Of a DNA stretch of 64,000 nt, positions 21,140-32,491 are shown one piece after another (position 1 is the stretch's first letter; each line of letters starts with the position of its first letter). The notes beneath the pieces were generated by a model, which ran no database searches, was not told where the DNA came from, and saw only the letters and a list, made by a program, of their open reading frames with translations. The translations under genes and the position numbers were made by a program. Origin of the DNA: Xiphydria camelus (taxonomy: Eukaryota > Arthropoda > Insecta > Hymenoptera > Xiphydriidae); contig OY783199.1 in NCBI GenBank assembly GCA_963678675.1, positions 10,252,356 to 10,316,355 on the forward strand, read 5' to 3'.

Positions 21140-22330
21140 ATTATTTCAAATGAGTATGTAATCTACAAGTTAAGGGGATTTTTATTCACTTTATATAAAT
21201 AAGAAAAGGGTTGACATACCGAAAAAAATATTCGTAAAACTTATATTTCTTGTGTTTTTACACATATGATTGCGGAGGCTATTTCTCAAAAAGGTCCAAA
21301 AATCTCCTTTTCAGCTTAGTATTTTATTAAAACTTGTACATTTTCCTCTTAATACCTGTATATTGTTTTATTTGATCAGGGCTGCTCAAACCAAACTATA
21401 GATATTTTCGTAACGAGGGCGCGAAACGCCCGAATGACGAATTCTACTTTTGTCACTAAGTGTCAAATACGAGGTTGACGGGGTTCGAGGCGGGGTGTTG
21501 GGGGGCTCACTTTATATAAATAAGAAAAGGGTTGACACACCGAAAAAAACATTTGTAACACTTATATTTCTTATCGGGCGTTTCGCGCCCTCATAACGAA
21601 AATATCTATAGTTTGGTTTGAGCAGCCCTGAGCAAATAAAACGATATATAGGTATTAAGAGGAATGTACAAGCTTTAATAAAATACTAAACTGAAAAGGA
21701 GGTTTTTCGAATTTTTTGAGAAATAGCTTCCGCAAACATATGTATAAAAACATAAGAAATATAAGTTCTACGAATATTTTTTTCGGTATGTCAACCCTTT
21801 TCTTATTTATAAAGTGAATAAAAATCCACTTACCTTGTAGATTACATACACATTTAAAGCCCCCCCCCCCATTACAAACAAATATCATAAGTATTTTAAA
21901 AAATATTCGTAAAACTTATATTTCTTATATTTTTACACGTACGATTGCGGAGATTATTTCTTAAAAAGTTCCAAAAACCTCCTTTTTAGTTTAGTATTTT
22001 ATTAAAGCTTGTACATTCCTCTTAATACCTATATATCGTTTTATTTGCTCAGGACTCCTCAACTATAGATATTTTCATTATGAGGGCGCGAAACGCCCGA
22101 ATGACGAATTCTATTTTTTGTCACTAAGGGCCGGTTTTACCAACACGGTATAAACGCGGTATAGCGCTATACTGAGAATAACCAGCAATAAGCCTTATGG
22201 TTATTCTCAGTATAGCACTATACCGCGTTTATACCTGTTGGTAAAACCGGCCTTAAGTGTCCAATATGAGGTTGACGGGGTTCAAGGCAGGGTTTTGGCG
22301 GGGGTTTGGCGGGGGCTTTGCCCCCCCCCC
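21140..22330. repeat. Three copies of a ~350-bp unit, two direct and one inverted
   Basis: Copy 1 (21140-21520, plus), copy 2 (21565-21860, minus) and copy 3 (21890-22330, plus) share AAGAAAAGGGTTGACATACC, GGGCGCGAAACGCCCGAATG and GAGGTTGACGGGGTTC. The palindrome GGGCGCGAAACGCCC is present in each. Copy 3 is split by the MITE at 22128-22253. Runs of C mark the copy boundaries. Confidence 0.75.
22128..22253. mobile_element. 126-bp palindromic MITE, TAA TSD
   Basis: GGGCCGGTTTTACCAACACG at left, AGGCCGGTTTTACCAACAGG inverted at right; the arms continue through GTATAAACGCGGTATAG. TAA at 22125-22127 and 22254-22256. The unoccupied site GTCACTAAGTGTC is present in the sister repeat at 21452-21464. 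Harbinger-type TWA target. Confidence 0.9.
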
Positions 22331-22434
22331 CCAACACCCCATTACAAATAAAAAAATCATACGTATTTTTTAAAGTAAAAAGAAATAAATAAACAAACAA
22401 ACAAAGAACTTTAGAACAAAATTTAAATATTTAT

Positions 22435-22565
22435 TATTTTGAATTTTTGCAAATATAACCATATTCGTAATCAGCGACCCAAGAAATTCCCCTATACCAA
22501 ATTTGGCATGAATCTTGAATTTTTGAAATCTGACTTCAGATTCGTGATCAGCGACCCAAAAAACC
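22435..22565 (-). repeat. Copy of the GTGATCAGCGACCC repeat
   Basis: Shares CTATACCAAATTTGGCATGA, TTGAATTTTTGAAATCTGAC and GATTCGTGATCAGCGACCCA with the array at 58830-59450. A related piece is inverted near 8370 (GGGTCGCTGATTACGAAAAT). Confidence 0.65.
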
Positions 22566-22579
22566 TTCTTAACAATCAT

Positions 22580-23418
22580 TTATTTACTGTTTGATTAACC
22601 GTCAAGAGGAATTTCTATTTTTGTCCACTCTCCCATATACCGGAGAGCACTGTGGGACGCTGAGAATGACGTTATTTAATGAACTCCTGTTCCTTATAGA
22701 CGATGAACCTGTAACAAAATTAACACCTCTAACCACTTGACCAACCACGTACCTTACGATTTGATAAATTGAAGATTTACTTGTACATAAGTTACATTTG
22801 GACAATTCTAAATGACTGTTCTTAAAATTATTATATATTAAAATAAGATTGTCTCACATAATATATAATTTTTGAATTATATGTAATTGAATTATAAACT
22901 TCTCATAAGATAATGCTTCTGTTGCCTGTAGTAGATTAAAATTAATTTAATTTAACTTTAATTACGAATTGGTATTAAAAACGTTGTTGGCCAGGAAAAT
23001 ATATCAATTTCCATTCTATGCATCCCGTAAAACATAAGATAGGTATGATAAAAGGGTTGATTGATAGAGCAATTAAATTATCAGATCGTATGCATCAACC
23101 GATACTTTAAAACAGCTTCAACAAGCTTCATATAGAATTCTTGTTCACCAATTTTGGGCATTGTTTTCTAATAAATATTAACATAAAAATCCAAACATCT
23201 GACGATAATCGCCAAGAAACTGAACGCCGCAAACGCCAGACGATATATCGCACGAGAGTCGCTTATTATTTGCGGCGTTGTCGCGTCAGTGTGTACGAGT
23301 TTAAAATCTAATACATGTGAGCGATACGATGGCGACTAGCTGGCGAATAAAAAGTGATCTTTTTAAATATCGTATCGCAGTCGCGTCGTTCCGGTGAATG
23401 AAGAGCCTAAGAGCCTAT
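22580..23418. other. AT-rich intergenic DNA
   Basis: No gene, TIR pair or tandem array recognised. A small inverted pair around AACGCCGCAAA/TTTGCGGCGTT (23222-23280) is the only structure. Confidence 0.4.
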
Positions 23419-23419
23419 T

Positions 23420-23665
23420 GGTCCTGTATGAACATTAACGAGGAAAGACCGAATAAAATTATCGCGGATACCCAGTTAAAATGTATCTTGCCCCGGTATG
23501 GGTATTATCGGGGACAGCCCAAATAGAATTATCGTGAACGCCTAAAGAAATCCCGTATAGGCTCCATATGAGCATTAACGGGGATAATCTGGACAACATT
23601 ATGACCATGCCAAAATGAAGCCCGTACGGGCCCTATATGGGCATTAACGAGGATATGTGCTTGTA
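23420..23665 (+). repeat. Degenerate tandem repeat, about 70-bp unit, four copies
   Basis: Units contain a CCCGTATGGGC-like block, GCATTAACGGGGATAA and AAATAGAATTATCG variants in constant order. Divergence between units is high, so this is an old minisatellite. Confidence 0.55.
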
Positions 23666-24189
23666 GTGAATATAGTTCACACCTATATATAGGGCCTTCA
23701 TGTTCTCCGGGCCGCTCTGAGAATTTTCCATACGGGTTTAGGATTGGTTGGAATAAATAAGAATACCTAGCAAACGTTTCGAAAGAAGATTCCTAGTTTC
23801 TGATTTGAACAATCAGGCTGGATCAGATTCTAGAAATCTTCTCCTGAAACATTTTCAGCATACTATATAGGCTTGCACGTCCTCATCCCTGCAGCCAATC
23901 GTATGGCGCCCTCAGGTCTTCGACTAATAGCGTACCCTAGAGTCGGCAAAGTGCTACACAGCATATCGCCCTATGACTGACATCCTCGTAATCATATAGT
24001 ACATCGAATGTACTGCGGAGATTTTTTATGATGGCGAATTTATAATTAAGAATATAGTTTGTTAAGCCCGATAAATTGTTTTAAAATTATAAATTGAAAA
24101 TTACGATATTTTAGCACAAACGTACCTACCTCGAAAATCGCTTAGAGAGTATTATTTTTATGAATGATATTCGAAGGTAATATTTCCTT

Positions 24190-24430
24190 TTAACATTGAA
24201 AATGTTTATGTTCCCGTACATGGGGGGACATTTCTAGGTTTTCGACGAGCCAGTTTAAGACGGATATATCGCTCCCCCCACTGTAGCGCTCTCGATCGTG
24301 TGTATGTAGTAGACTGAGAGTGGGTAAGGGTGATGGTACTATCTAGTGGTACGGGTGGTGAGGCAGCTACGCGGGACGAAAAAAGAAGAACGAGCTCGAA
24401 GAAAGAACTGTTGGATTCCACCGATAAGTC
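24190..24430 (+). repeat. Dispersed repeat R2, uninterrupted copy
   Basis: Runs from AACATTGAAAATGTTTATGT through TTGACGAGCCAGTTTAAGAC-like sequence to GGCAGCTACGCGGGACGAA. The copy at 37355-39615 is split by a P element at the TAGTAGAC site, which is single here (24307-24314). Confidence 0.75.
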
Positions 24431-24506
24431 GCAAAAGCCTTCGGCTACTAAATATGATTTTATTTCGAGTAACTGTTCGCGAAGTACAATTAACGAATAC
24501 GGAAGG

Positions 24507-24675
24507 AATCAAAGTGGTTGCAGTGGTAGCTCGATTGAAAGTCTAAGGAATAGGAGTGCTTACAGTGGAGGCTCGAAAGGAAAGTCTTAGGAATAGAAGT
24601 GGTTACAGTGGAGGCTCGAAAGGAAAGTCTTAGGAATAGAAGTGGTTACAGTGGAGGCTCGAAAGGAAAGCCTGG
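24507..24675 (+). repeat. 43-bp tandem repeat, about four units
   Basis: Unit opens GGAGGCTCGAAAGGAAAGTC and continues TTAGGAATAGAAGTGGTTAC; the two central units are nearly identical and the first is diverged. GC-rich unassigned DNA follows to 25011. Confidence 0.8.
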
Positions 24676-25294
24676 CTTCGGACGCGTCGATCGGATACTT
24701 ATAAACTAAAGTTCCCCCGAAACGAGAGGGGTAGTTCCCGTTAGAGGAGAGAGCTGTCAACGGGTCGGAGTGCGACAGGGCACGTATAGCTGCGTCCCTT
24801 TGCGATCGAAGTTCAACCTTGCTTCGGCCGTGTGGGACCGATTCCGAGAAAGGGCGGGTTTTCCGCGATAGCGGATCGGAATTAGACAGACCGTAGTAGC
24901 GGGCCGATCGGTCCGAGACGGATAATCCCTTACAATCGATTGTCCATAATTATAACAAGTGATTTTCCGCGAAATTGGGGACGATTCACGCAGCGCTAAG
25001 ATCTGTCCGGCTTAAGAGGCCGACACACCCCGTCTGGAAATGTAAAGCTATATTTTCAACATGGTGCATAAGAACCTTTTGCATTTTCGCCACCACACTT
25101 TAAAAACATAAATCTAGAGCCCTATAGAAAAAAAAAATAAATAATAAATTTCTGATTTTGCCGATTGATTACAACAAAAAATTTTATTTTTTGATGTGTA
25201 AACATATTTAGGCTCGCGACGGAGTGATTTCATGGAAGTGGTGGGGGAACTGTTAACGACATTAGTGTGTGTTCGTGTGAGCTCGGTGCAGGAT

Positions 25295-26070
25295 CTTGAC
25301 ATTTACCTTCGGCCGGGCTTGGTTGGTATTCATACCGGTACAAGTCGAGTCGGTAGTTACAGTCGCTGGCAATTCGAGAGATCGGAGTGTCTAACCTCGA
25401 AATCGTGATTTTCAGAATAACGGTGAGTACTTTCCATTCTTCACACAATCACAATTCCGAGGTCAGACGCTTCTATCTCCAGAACGTAAAACTTTCTACT
25501 GTTTTCAGTATTTAACAACGCGTTCACTACAATTTCTAATATAACTAGACAACAATTTGTGACTTCCATAACCTAGTATACCTACAATGGAATCACATGC
25601 CGCTGGTAAGTGTAAATGTACGGAATACTTTTAACCTTTTGTATACATATTTCATTTGTACACGACAATCATTTAATTCCTACTTTGTGGTTTCAACTGT
25701 TTCAATTAATTAGTGATTATACCGCATGGCCCGTAAGAAACGCAACAAGCGACAGTTAGGTACCTCCGGCAATATTTGCCGACGGTGCTCGAGTCTTGTA
25801 AATGTCGGTACAGAAAAAAGCACTCATACCTACGAGAGGGTCTTGACATTTACCTTTGGCCGGGCTTTTGGTCGGTATTTAGGTATACCGGTACAAGTCG
25901 AGTCGGTAATTAGAGTCGGTATCAATTCGAGAGATCAGAGCGTCTAACCTCGAAATCGTGAATTTCAGAATAACGGTGAGTACTTTCCATTACTCACAAC
26001 ATCACCATTCCAATTATAGACGCTTCTATCTCCAGAACGTACATCTTTATACTGTTTTCAGTGTATAACA
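25295..26070 (+). repeat. Two direct copies of repeat R1 (555-bp spacing)
   Basis: 25295-25515 and 25850-26070 share ACAAGTCGAGTCGGTA, CAATTCGAGAGATC, GTCTAACCTCGAAATCGTGA and TTCTATCTCCAGAACGTA. R1 blocks also occur around 14410, 18600, 27730, 46560-46760 and 55775. R1 is the interior of the TA-flanked YCGTATGTCCC elements. Confidence 0.65.
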
Positions 26071-26109
26071 ACAGTTGCACTACGATTTCTAAAAAAAACT
26101 AAAAACGAG

Positions 26110-26692
26110 TTAGTCATTCTAACTTGCAATAGATGTGTAAACATATGGCAGAACAATATTGCGTGGAAGTCATGTGGGTGTATTCGGTTACAGACAATTA
26201 TTAAAAAATTAAAAACGAGTTAGTCATTCTAACTTGCAATAGATGTGTAAACATATGGCAGAACAATGTTACGTGGAAGTCATGTGGGTGTATTCGGTTA
26301 CAGACAATTATTAAAAAATTTAAAAAAACAATGCTGCGTGGAAGTCGTGTGGGTGTATTCGGTTACAGACAATTATTTAAAAAATGATCATCTTTTTCTA
26401 ATAACTTCATTTAACCGAATATACCCACATCACTTCCACGCAACATTGTTCTGCCAGATGTTAACACATCAATTAGATATTTCTTCCTTCGAACCATGTG
26501 AAACAGTATGTGATTACAAGGAAGAGATATCTAATTGATGTGTTAACATCTGGCAGAACAATGTTGCGTGGAAGTGATGTGGGTATATTCGGTTAAATGA
26601 AGTTATTAGAAAAAGACGATCATTTTTTAAATAATTGTCTTTAACCGAATACACCCACACGACTTCCACGCAGCATTGTTTTTTTTAATTTT
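26110..26692. repeat. Cluster of direct and inverted GCGTGGAAGTCATGTGGGTG units
   Basis: Three direct copies (about 26160, 26272, 26336) and three inverted or re-inverted copies of a unit linking CAGAACAATGTTGCGTGGAA to GTGGGTGTATTCGGTTA. One pair frames a perfect-looking hairpin centred near 26492. The element at 56728-56963 carries the same CAGAACAATGTT core. Confidence 0.7.
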
Positions 26693-26699
26693 TTAATTT

Positions 26700-26910
26700 T
26701 TATAGGGTCCTAGATTTATGTTTTTTAAGTGTGGTGGCGAAAATACGAAAGGTTCTTATGCACCATCTTGGAAATATTACTTTACAGCCGCGACAATTTT
26801 CGGGCATTTTTGTCGCGGCTGTAAAGTAATATTTCCAACATGGTGCATAAGAACCTTTCGTATTTTCGCCACCACACGTAAAAAATATAAATCTAGGGCC
26901 CTATAGAAAA
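26700..26910. repeat. 200-bp palindrome within the TTAA element
   Basis: Arms of about 95 bp (AAGTGTGGTGGCGAAAATAC ... GTATTTTCGCCACCACACGT) meet at a short centre near 26805 (TTTTCGGGCATTTTTG). The arm sequence is a duplicate of the element's own TIR, so the palindrome looks like two element ends brought head to head. Confidence 0.75.
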
Positions 26911-27088
26911 AAATTAATTTTTGTTGTTGTAATCAATCGGCAAAATCAGAAATTTATTATTTATTTTTTTTTCTATAGGGCTCTAGATTTATGTTTTTTA
27001 AGTGTGGTGGCGAAAATGCAAAAGGTTCTTATGCACCATGTTGAAAATATAGCTTTACATTTCCAGACGGGGTGTGTCGGCCTCTTAA

Positions 27089-27490
27089 ATCGCTTTTCGT
27101 GACGATGCTAACGGTTCACGCCGAAGAGCGCAGTACCTACGACTAGTAAGTGTACAAGTACACAACAGAACTCTATTCGGCGAAAACTGAACGATACAAA
27201 TGCGTATGATCGGTGTGAACGGCTTGGCTACTGGCGCGTTTCCTCGCTTCCTCGTTTAAGGAGGAACATCAGTACTCTACGGGGTGAGGCGAGAGGAGGG
27301 AAAGAACAAAGCTTTCGACGCGTATTGCCAATGTCAGATAATGAAATTTTAGTTCACTCAAAAATTATATATAGGTTATTAATGTCACAAAATGTGGCTT
27401 ATCATTGCACTATTATTGATTTAAAATCAATGTAATATTTATTTAAATTTCTTACTGTTAAATTTTACATTATTTATTCGAGTACAAAAA
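27089..27490. other. Unassigned, moderately GC-rich
   Basis: Contains CAGAACTCTATTCGGCG, also found at 39601, next to dispersed repeats. No gene recognised. Confidence 0.35.
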
Positions 27491-27491
27491 T

Positions 27492-27974
27492 GAGAAAAAC
27501 GTGGCAACACCGCAGTTTTTGACCACGAGGTTGGTATGAGATTTGTCGGTAAAAACAGTCACTTACCAACATAATTCTACGCGTGACAGCTGCGTACATA
27601 TTTTGATGTTCATAACCTCAAAGCTATATTATGTTTACGTGGGTTCTATCAGTAGCCAAGTATTGCTTTTAAAATGTATAATATTACGGCACAATGTTAT
27701 CGTTGGAAAGGAAATTACTCACCATAATTCATAAATTCACAATTTCGAGATTGGACGCTTCAATCTCGCGAATTGACACCAACTCTAACTACCGACTCAA
27801 CTTCTACCGGTATACAGGTAAATGAGAGTACCGACCAAGCCCGGCCGATGGTAAATTTCAAGGTCCCTGCAATTGTGCGGTGCTGCACGGGTTATGCTGT
27901 ATTAGTCTCGGGTTTGAATCTTAGCGCACCATCTGACTTCTCCTCTGACGTCACGCGCTATTGCCACGTTTTCC
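27492..27974. mobile_element. 480-bp element with AAAACGTGGCAACA termini
   Basis: Left AAAAACGTGGCAACACCGC and right GCGCTATTGCCACGTTTTC are inverted partners. The interior carries an R1 block (27725-27870). The pair at 12006-12105 is a shorter relative. TSD not clear. Confidence 0.5.
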
Positions 27975-28272
27975 CCTATTCGTTCAAAAATTCCGTTTTC
28001 TCGAAACCTTTTATTAAATTACACAAAAACTACTAAGTGAAATTGGTTTAAACTGTGGAGGATAGAAGTTTATAACTACATGCAAAATAAAACGTTTTCT
28101 TTTTACCATTTCTTCCATTTTAAGAGCCAATATTATTACTATCAAATCATCGGCCCATAAGGTTCCATGTTAATCAGTGACTTTTCCAACATGAATTTAA
28201 AAAAACGGTTAAGTGAATTTCTTTCAAATTATTACAGTAGCGTTCTGATGAAGTGAAGATTATAAGAAAAAA

Positions 28273-28826
28273 AATTAATCGCCATTATCTTATTATCTAT
28301 GAACTTTAGGCCCACATCGATGTAAGATACTTTGTTGTAGATAAAAATACGTGTGTGTATAATAACATATAATATAAAATAGTTTTTATAGAAAAATTGT
28401 TAGATGTGAAACATCGAAACTCTTCTTTGTAGAAAGTATGCGATAGGAAGGATCGACCACGCGTCCGTCGAAAGAACACGTGCGCCAGTGCGCATTTGTA
28501 TTTATGACTGTGATACTATTAAACGGTACGAACCGTTGTTTCTAATTCAAAAAGCGCATTTAGTTTACTCTCTCTTAACTCTACCATCGGTACTGTTTAA
28601 TAGTATCACAGTCATAAATACAAATGCGCACTGGCGCACGTGTTCCTTCCTATGGCATACTTTCTACAAAGAAGAATTTCGATGTTTCACATCTAACAAT
28701 TTTTCTATAAAAACTGTTTTATATTATATGTTATTATACACACACGTATTTTTATCTACAATAAAGTATCTTACATCGATGTGGTCCTAAAGTTCATAGA
28801 TAATAAGATAATGGCGATTAAATTTC
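28273..28826. repeat. Long palindrome, arms about 270 bp
   Basis: From AATCGCCATTATCTTATTAT on the left to its inverse at 28805-28826, with the core GCGCCAGTGCGCATTTGTAT / ATACAAATGCGCACTGGCGC flanking a centre near 28550. Arm identity is very high by eye, so the duplication is recent or gene-converted. The frame at 28488-28790 is a by-product. Confidence 0.85.
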
Positions 28827-29029
28827 CTTTCCTGGTGAATAAGTTTAGCCTCATATGTTTCTTTGACTTATCAAATATCTATTTACAATCGTGATGTATT
28901 ATAGATTGTACACACATACGTACCATATGAGGCTCAACTTACTTGCCAGCGAAGAAGTTTCAATTACTATTATCTCATTATTTATGAACTTTTGACCTAT
29001 ATCGATATGACTTTCCTATGCATGGTGGG

Positions 29030-29262
29030 AGAAGGAAATTCTTCGAAACCACGGAGCTGGAGCATGAAAATTGGCGCCGGGAGAGTACGCAGATTTAGCG
29101 CCGTTCGGTTGGTGCTATCCCCGAAGAAGTACACGTGCACCGCAATAGTCGAATTTATTGCGGGTCTGCACTTTGTCCGAGGAGAGCATAAAAGGCAGAA
29201 GGTTTCTGTTGCCTCCCTCGAGGCTCCTGAAATCTGAGCACGCGGTCGAGGCCCTTCGCTTG
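29030..29262 (-). repeat. Inverted partial copy of the 33440/39618 repeat
   Basis: Reverse complement matches the front part of the 1.5-kb repeat: TGCACGTGTACTTCTTCGGG, GCAATAAATTCGACTATTG, GCTCAGATTTCAGGAGCC. Contains the same AGAGCATAAAAGGCAGAAGG-type segment. Truncated at both ends. Confidence 0.65.
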
Positions 29263-29465
29263 CGACCCGGCGCCTATCACTCTCGCTAGACTGAGTTACT
29301 ATCTATTTAGCCGGTTAAATAGACTGAAATTTCTCTGGCAGTAAATTTTTATCGTGTATCCACTGCAATCTAGCTAGATTTATTTTTCTCAACCGAGATT
29401 CTAGACTAACTCTCGCTAGATTGTTCTCAATGCTGTGTCCACTTGAGTAAATCTAGCTGAAAACG

Positions 29466-29780
29466 AAAGAACACGTTCGCCAGTGCGCATTTGTATTTAT
29501 AATTGTGATACTATTAAACGGTATAAACCGTTGTGTCTAATTCAAAAAGCGCATTTAGTTTACTCTCTTAACTCTGCCATCAGTCGCTGTTCCGTCTCGC
29601 GATAAACGGAATTCGACACAACGGTTCGTACCGTTTAATGGTATCACAGTCATAAATACAAATGCGCGCACTGGCGCACGTATTCTTTCAAGGGATGCGT
29701 GGTCCATCCTTCCTATCGCATACTTTCTACAAACAAGAATTTCGATGTTTCACATCTAAGAATTTTCCTATACAAACGGT
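29466..29780. repeat. Second copy of the long palindrome, truncated left arm
   Basis: Same GCCAGTGCGCATTTGTATTT core and AAACGGTA...TACCGTTT pairing as 28273-28826, with a different centre containing TCTCGCGATAAACGG. The right arm extends beyond the left by about 90 bp. Confidence 0.75.
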
Positions 29781-29962
29781 ATTTAAATGTTATTTTTAAA
29801 CGTGCTAACCAATGATCAATCAATTCTCATGCTTTCATTAATGAGGGTAAATACTGCTTCGTACACCGAAACAGTGAGCGTGTAGTAGTAAATGGTTAAG
29901 CTAGGGCTCGGTGAAAGGAGACCATCGAGTCGTGGCGGAGAGAGCCGATGCGTCCCGAGTTA

Positions 29963-30077
29963 GGCCAGGCGAACGTTGGGACGCAGTTCAGTGAGGAGAC
30001 GCAGGGTGACCGTTGCCTCTATATCTATATATAGAATAGATATAGATATAGAGGCAATGTTCAACGTTCGCCTGGCC
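29963..30077. mobile_element. 115-bp palindromic MITE, family A, copy 2
   Basis: GGCCAGGCGAACGTTGGGAC and inverted TTCGCCTGGCC ends, TTA on both sides (29960-29962, 30078-30080). Lacks part of the right arm relative to the 1573 copy. TTA here and TAA there are both TWA. Confidence 0.85.
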
Positions 30078-30428
30078 TTAGCGTATTTAGTCACTCCAGC
30101 GACGTTTCACGAGCAGCCGGTCTCACCCCCGAAGCGCGGCATAAGATGTTTCACATCAAAAAATCTTAGTAATTGGTATATTTTCATTTCACTGATGCGC
30201 CTCCTTAACCTTCCCGGAACCGTGCTACAAAAAGTTACGTTTCAGGCCGTGTGGGGTAACTATGATACCCCACTGGAATACTTCAAAAACTGTTTAAATT
30301 TTTATCATTTATCTAAATTATGCAATACTATTTGTAAAGTTATACAATAAAACACTAAACATTCAAACATTTTATATATTGTTTAATAAAAAAACATGTT
30401 TATTTTCGCCTTAAATTATTATTTGCGC

Positions 30429-32256
30429 TTAATCATTATGTTTACAATCAGGACATATAAATGTCTTAATTTCTTCTCGGTGTATATTGCAAATGGGTTT
30501 TTCGCATGTACTACAAGATATTTTAGTCTTTCTATCCCGTGATCTGGCACAAAAGCTGCATCTTCGATTTGTATACTGTTGAACCTCTCTAGCAGTATTT
30601 TCTGTAACTGTGGCATTGCTGTTCGCAAGAAATAAATCTATTGCAGTTGTTACAGGCTTGTGGAAATTATTGCTATTTTGTTTCCTGCTCCGAACGTTCG
30701 GGAGTGCAAGTTCTAGTGCCAAGTTTTGTAAAAAAATGCGTCGCTTACTTCGGTCATTACATTTCCAATTGGGAAACTTTTTAGTAAATATAATATAAGC
30801 ATTGAGTGCAGCCATATCAATAATTTCCATAAAAATCCTAAATGGCCATCTCCTCGTTGAACGGATACACGTATATTCTCTAGTCATTTTATCTCTGGTG
30901 TCAACGGCTCCTTTAGTTTTATTATAGTGTAAAATAATTTCAGGCTTACGTTTTTGTTTTTCATCAGATGATATTTCATCGCTGTGAAACTGTGTTGATA
31001 AAAGAATAACCGCTTTCTTCTTTTTAGGTACATAAGATACTAATGTCAAATCATTAGAAAATCCAAAAATTGAAGATTGTTCCTCGCGCTTAGAATTGGG
31101 AGCAAATTCGGCAGGAATCTCCTTTTTGTTGGCCCTTAGAGTTCCGGTAATTGTGAGTTGATGTCTTAGTAGTTCTTCGGCAAGAGGAATTGAGGTAAAA
31201 AAATTGTCTGTGGTAACTCCACGTCCAGATCCAAAATAAGGTCTAACCATATCTAAAACTACCCTAAATCCTTGATTTCTTTCTCGTTCATTATCTATCA
31301 TTCCTGCGTATACCTGACTGTTCAATATATAAGCTGAATTAGAGTCCGAACAAACCCAAATTTTTATTCCATATCGACCTGGTTTACTTTTTATATAAAC
31401 TCTAAACGGGCATTTTCCTCTGAATGTAGCTAATCTTTCATCGATTGTGATATTTTCGCCTGGTGAATAATTATCAATGCAATTTTTTACAAATTCATCA
31501 TATGTTTTGCGAATTGCTTGAAGTTTATCTTTTGCCTCTGTTATTCTATTATTCCTTGTGGAGGGGTCATCAAATCTTAAATGTCTATATATCATCTTGA
31601 ATCTATTCCGAGACATTACAGCAGTAAAAAATGGCTGTTTGAAAAGTTCATTTTCGGCCCACATTTCCCCCAAGTGAAGTCTTCTTCCGTGATTTCTACC
31701 ACTTGCTATAAGTACTGCAATGAAAGCGTATAATTCAGCAACTGTAACGTTTTTCCATTTCATGTGATCAGCAGGGTGACTTTCATTAAATTTTTCTGTA
31801 TAGATTTCTCCGTGTCGATTTGTGTGAGTGCATATGTCAGCTAGCATTTCTTCAGTAATATAACACTGGAACGCGTCTTTTAGTGAAGTTAGAGCCATGC
31901 TGAAATTAATTTTTAGTTTATCAACAGGCCTGTTTTTTTTTCTAAATATTTACTCACCTATTATTTTTCAAACCTTCAAGAGAATTTACTATATTGTGGG
32001 CTCTGCGCCTTGTAGGTGGTTGCGTTTTCCATTCATATCCCGATTTCGACATTAGTATTACCCCAACTGGATCAAAAGTTACATTTTCTCCTTCATTTTC
32101 AAGTGCTGTAATCTCATCTGGAACTGTTTGTTGTTCTTCGACATTGTCGGTACATTCTGATTCACTATCACTGATTTCGATTTCGTCATCACTATAGTCA
32201 CTTTCTTCTAAAATTCTACGTAATTCCTCGTCAGTACAGTATTTATGTCGCGCCAT
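30429..32256 (-). CDS. piggyBac transposase, two exons, 589 aa
   Basis: Exon 1 is 32256-31958 and exon 2 is 31899-30429; a 58-bp intron (31957-31900) has GTGAGT and TTTCAG borders and the joined frame is 590 codons including stop. The N-terminus is acidic (EESDYSDDEIEISDSESE), usual for the family. The DDE_Tnp_1_7 core follows with ITIDERLATFRGKCPFRVYI, GRGVTTDNFFTSI and KTKGAVDTRDKM, containing the aspartates expected for cut-and-paste catalysis at TTAA. The C-terminus has the cysteine-rich finger CSFCARSRDRKTKISCSTC then CPDC. Length is normal and no disruption was seen; host domestication is possible but the flanking TIRs argue for a mobile copy. Confidence 0.93.
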
Positions 32257-32375
32257 TTCCTAAGAAATGCAAGCGATAACGTACTATCGAAGCAAAGTAA
32301 ATCCTAACCTCTCAATATAGAATTTGTTTGCGTATTCCGCCGACGCGACGGCACGATCAGGCACGATGGGACTGT

Positions 32376-32491
32376 AGGTCTGTTCGCAGAGCGGTCACGG
32401 GCCGTTGGCGGCTGATGTACGCATGTGCATTTCGCAAATGCGCATGCGTATATCAGTTGCCAACGGTTTGTGACTGCTCTGCGAACGGACC
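32376..32491. mobile_element. 116-bp palindromic MITE in the piggyBac promoter region
   Basis: GGTCTGTTCGCAGAGCGGTC against the inverted GGTCCGTTCGCAGAGCAGTC, centre ATTTCGCAAATGCG. TA flanks (32374-32375, 32492-32493). It sits 118 bp upstream of the transposase ATG, between the right TIR and the gene. Confidence 0.75.

Larger units (their letters stand above)
25016..27084. mobile_element. 2.1-kb TTAA-flanked TIR element
   Basis: TTAA at 25012-25015 and 27085-27088; TIRs start GAGGCCGACACACCCCGTCT and stay similar for about 170 bp on each side. The interior contains duplicated R1 segments, inverted-repeat arrays and a 200-bp palindrome but no transposase. TTAA targets are used by piggyBac, Kolobok and Sola3; the GAGG end is unlike the CCYT ends of piggyBac, so Kolobok or similar is more likely. 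Confidence 0.7.

Noticed and set aside
28488..28790. 100-codon ORF
   Set aside because: Spans the centre of the long palindrome.
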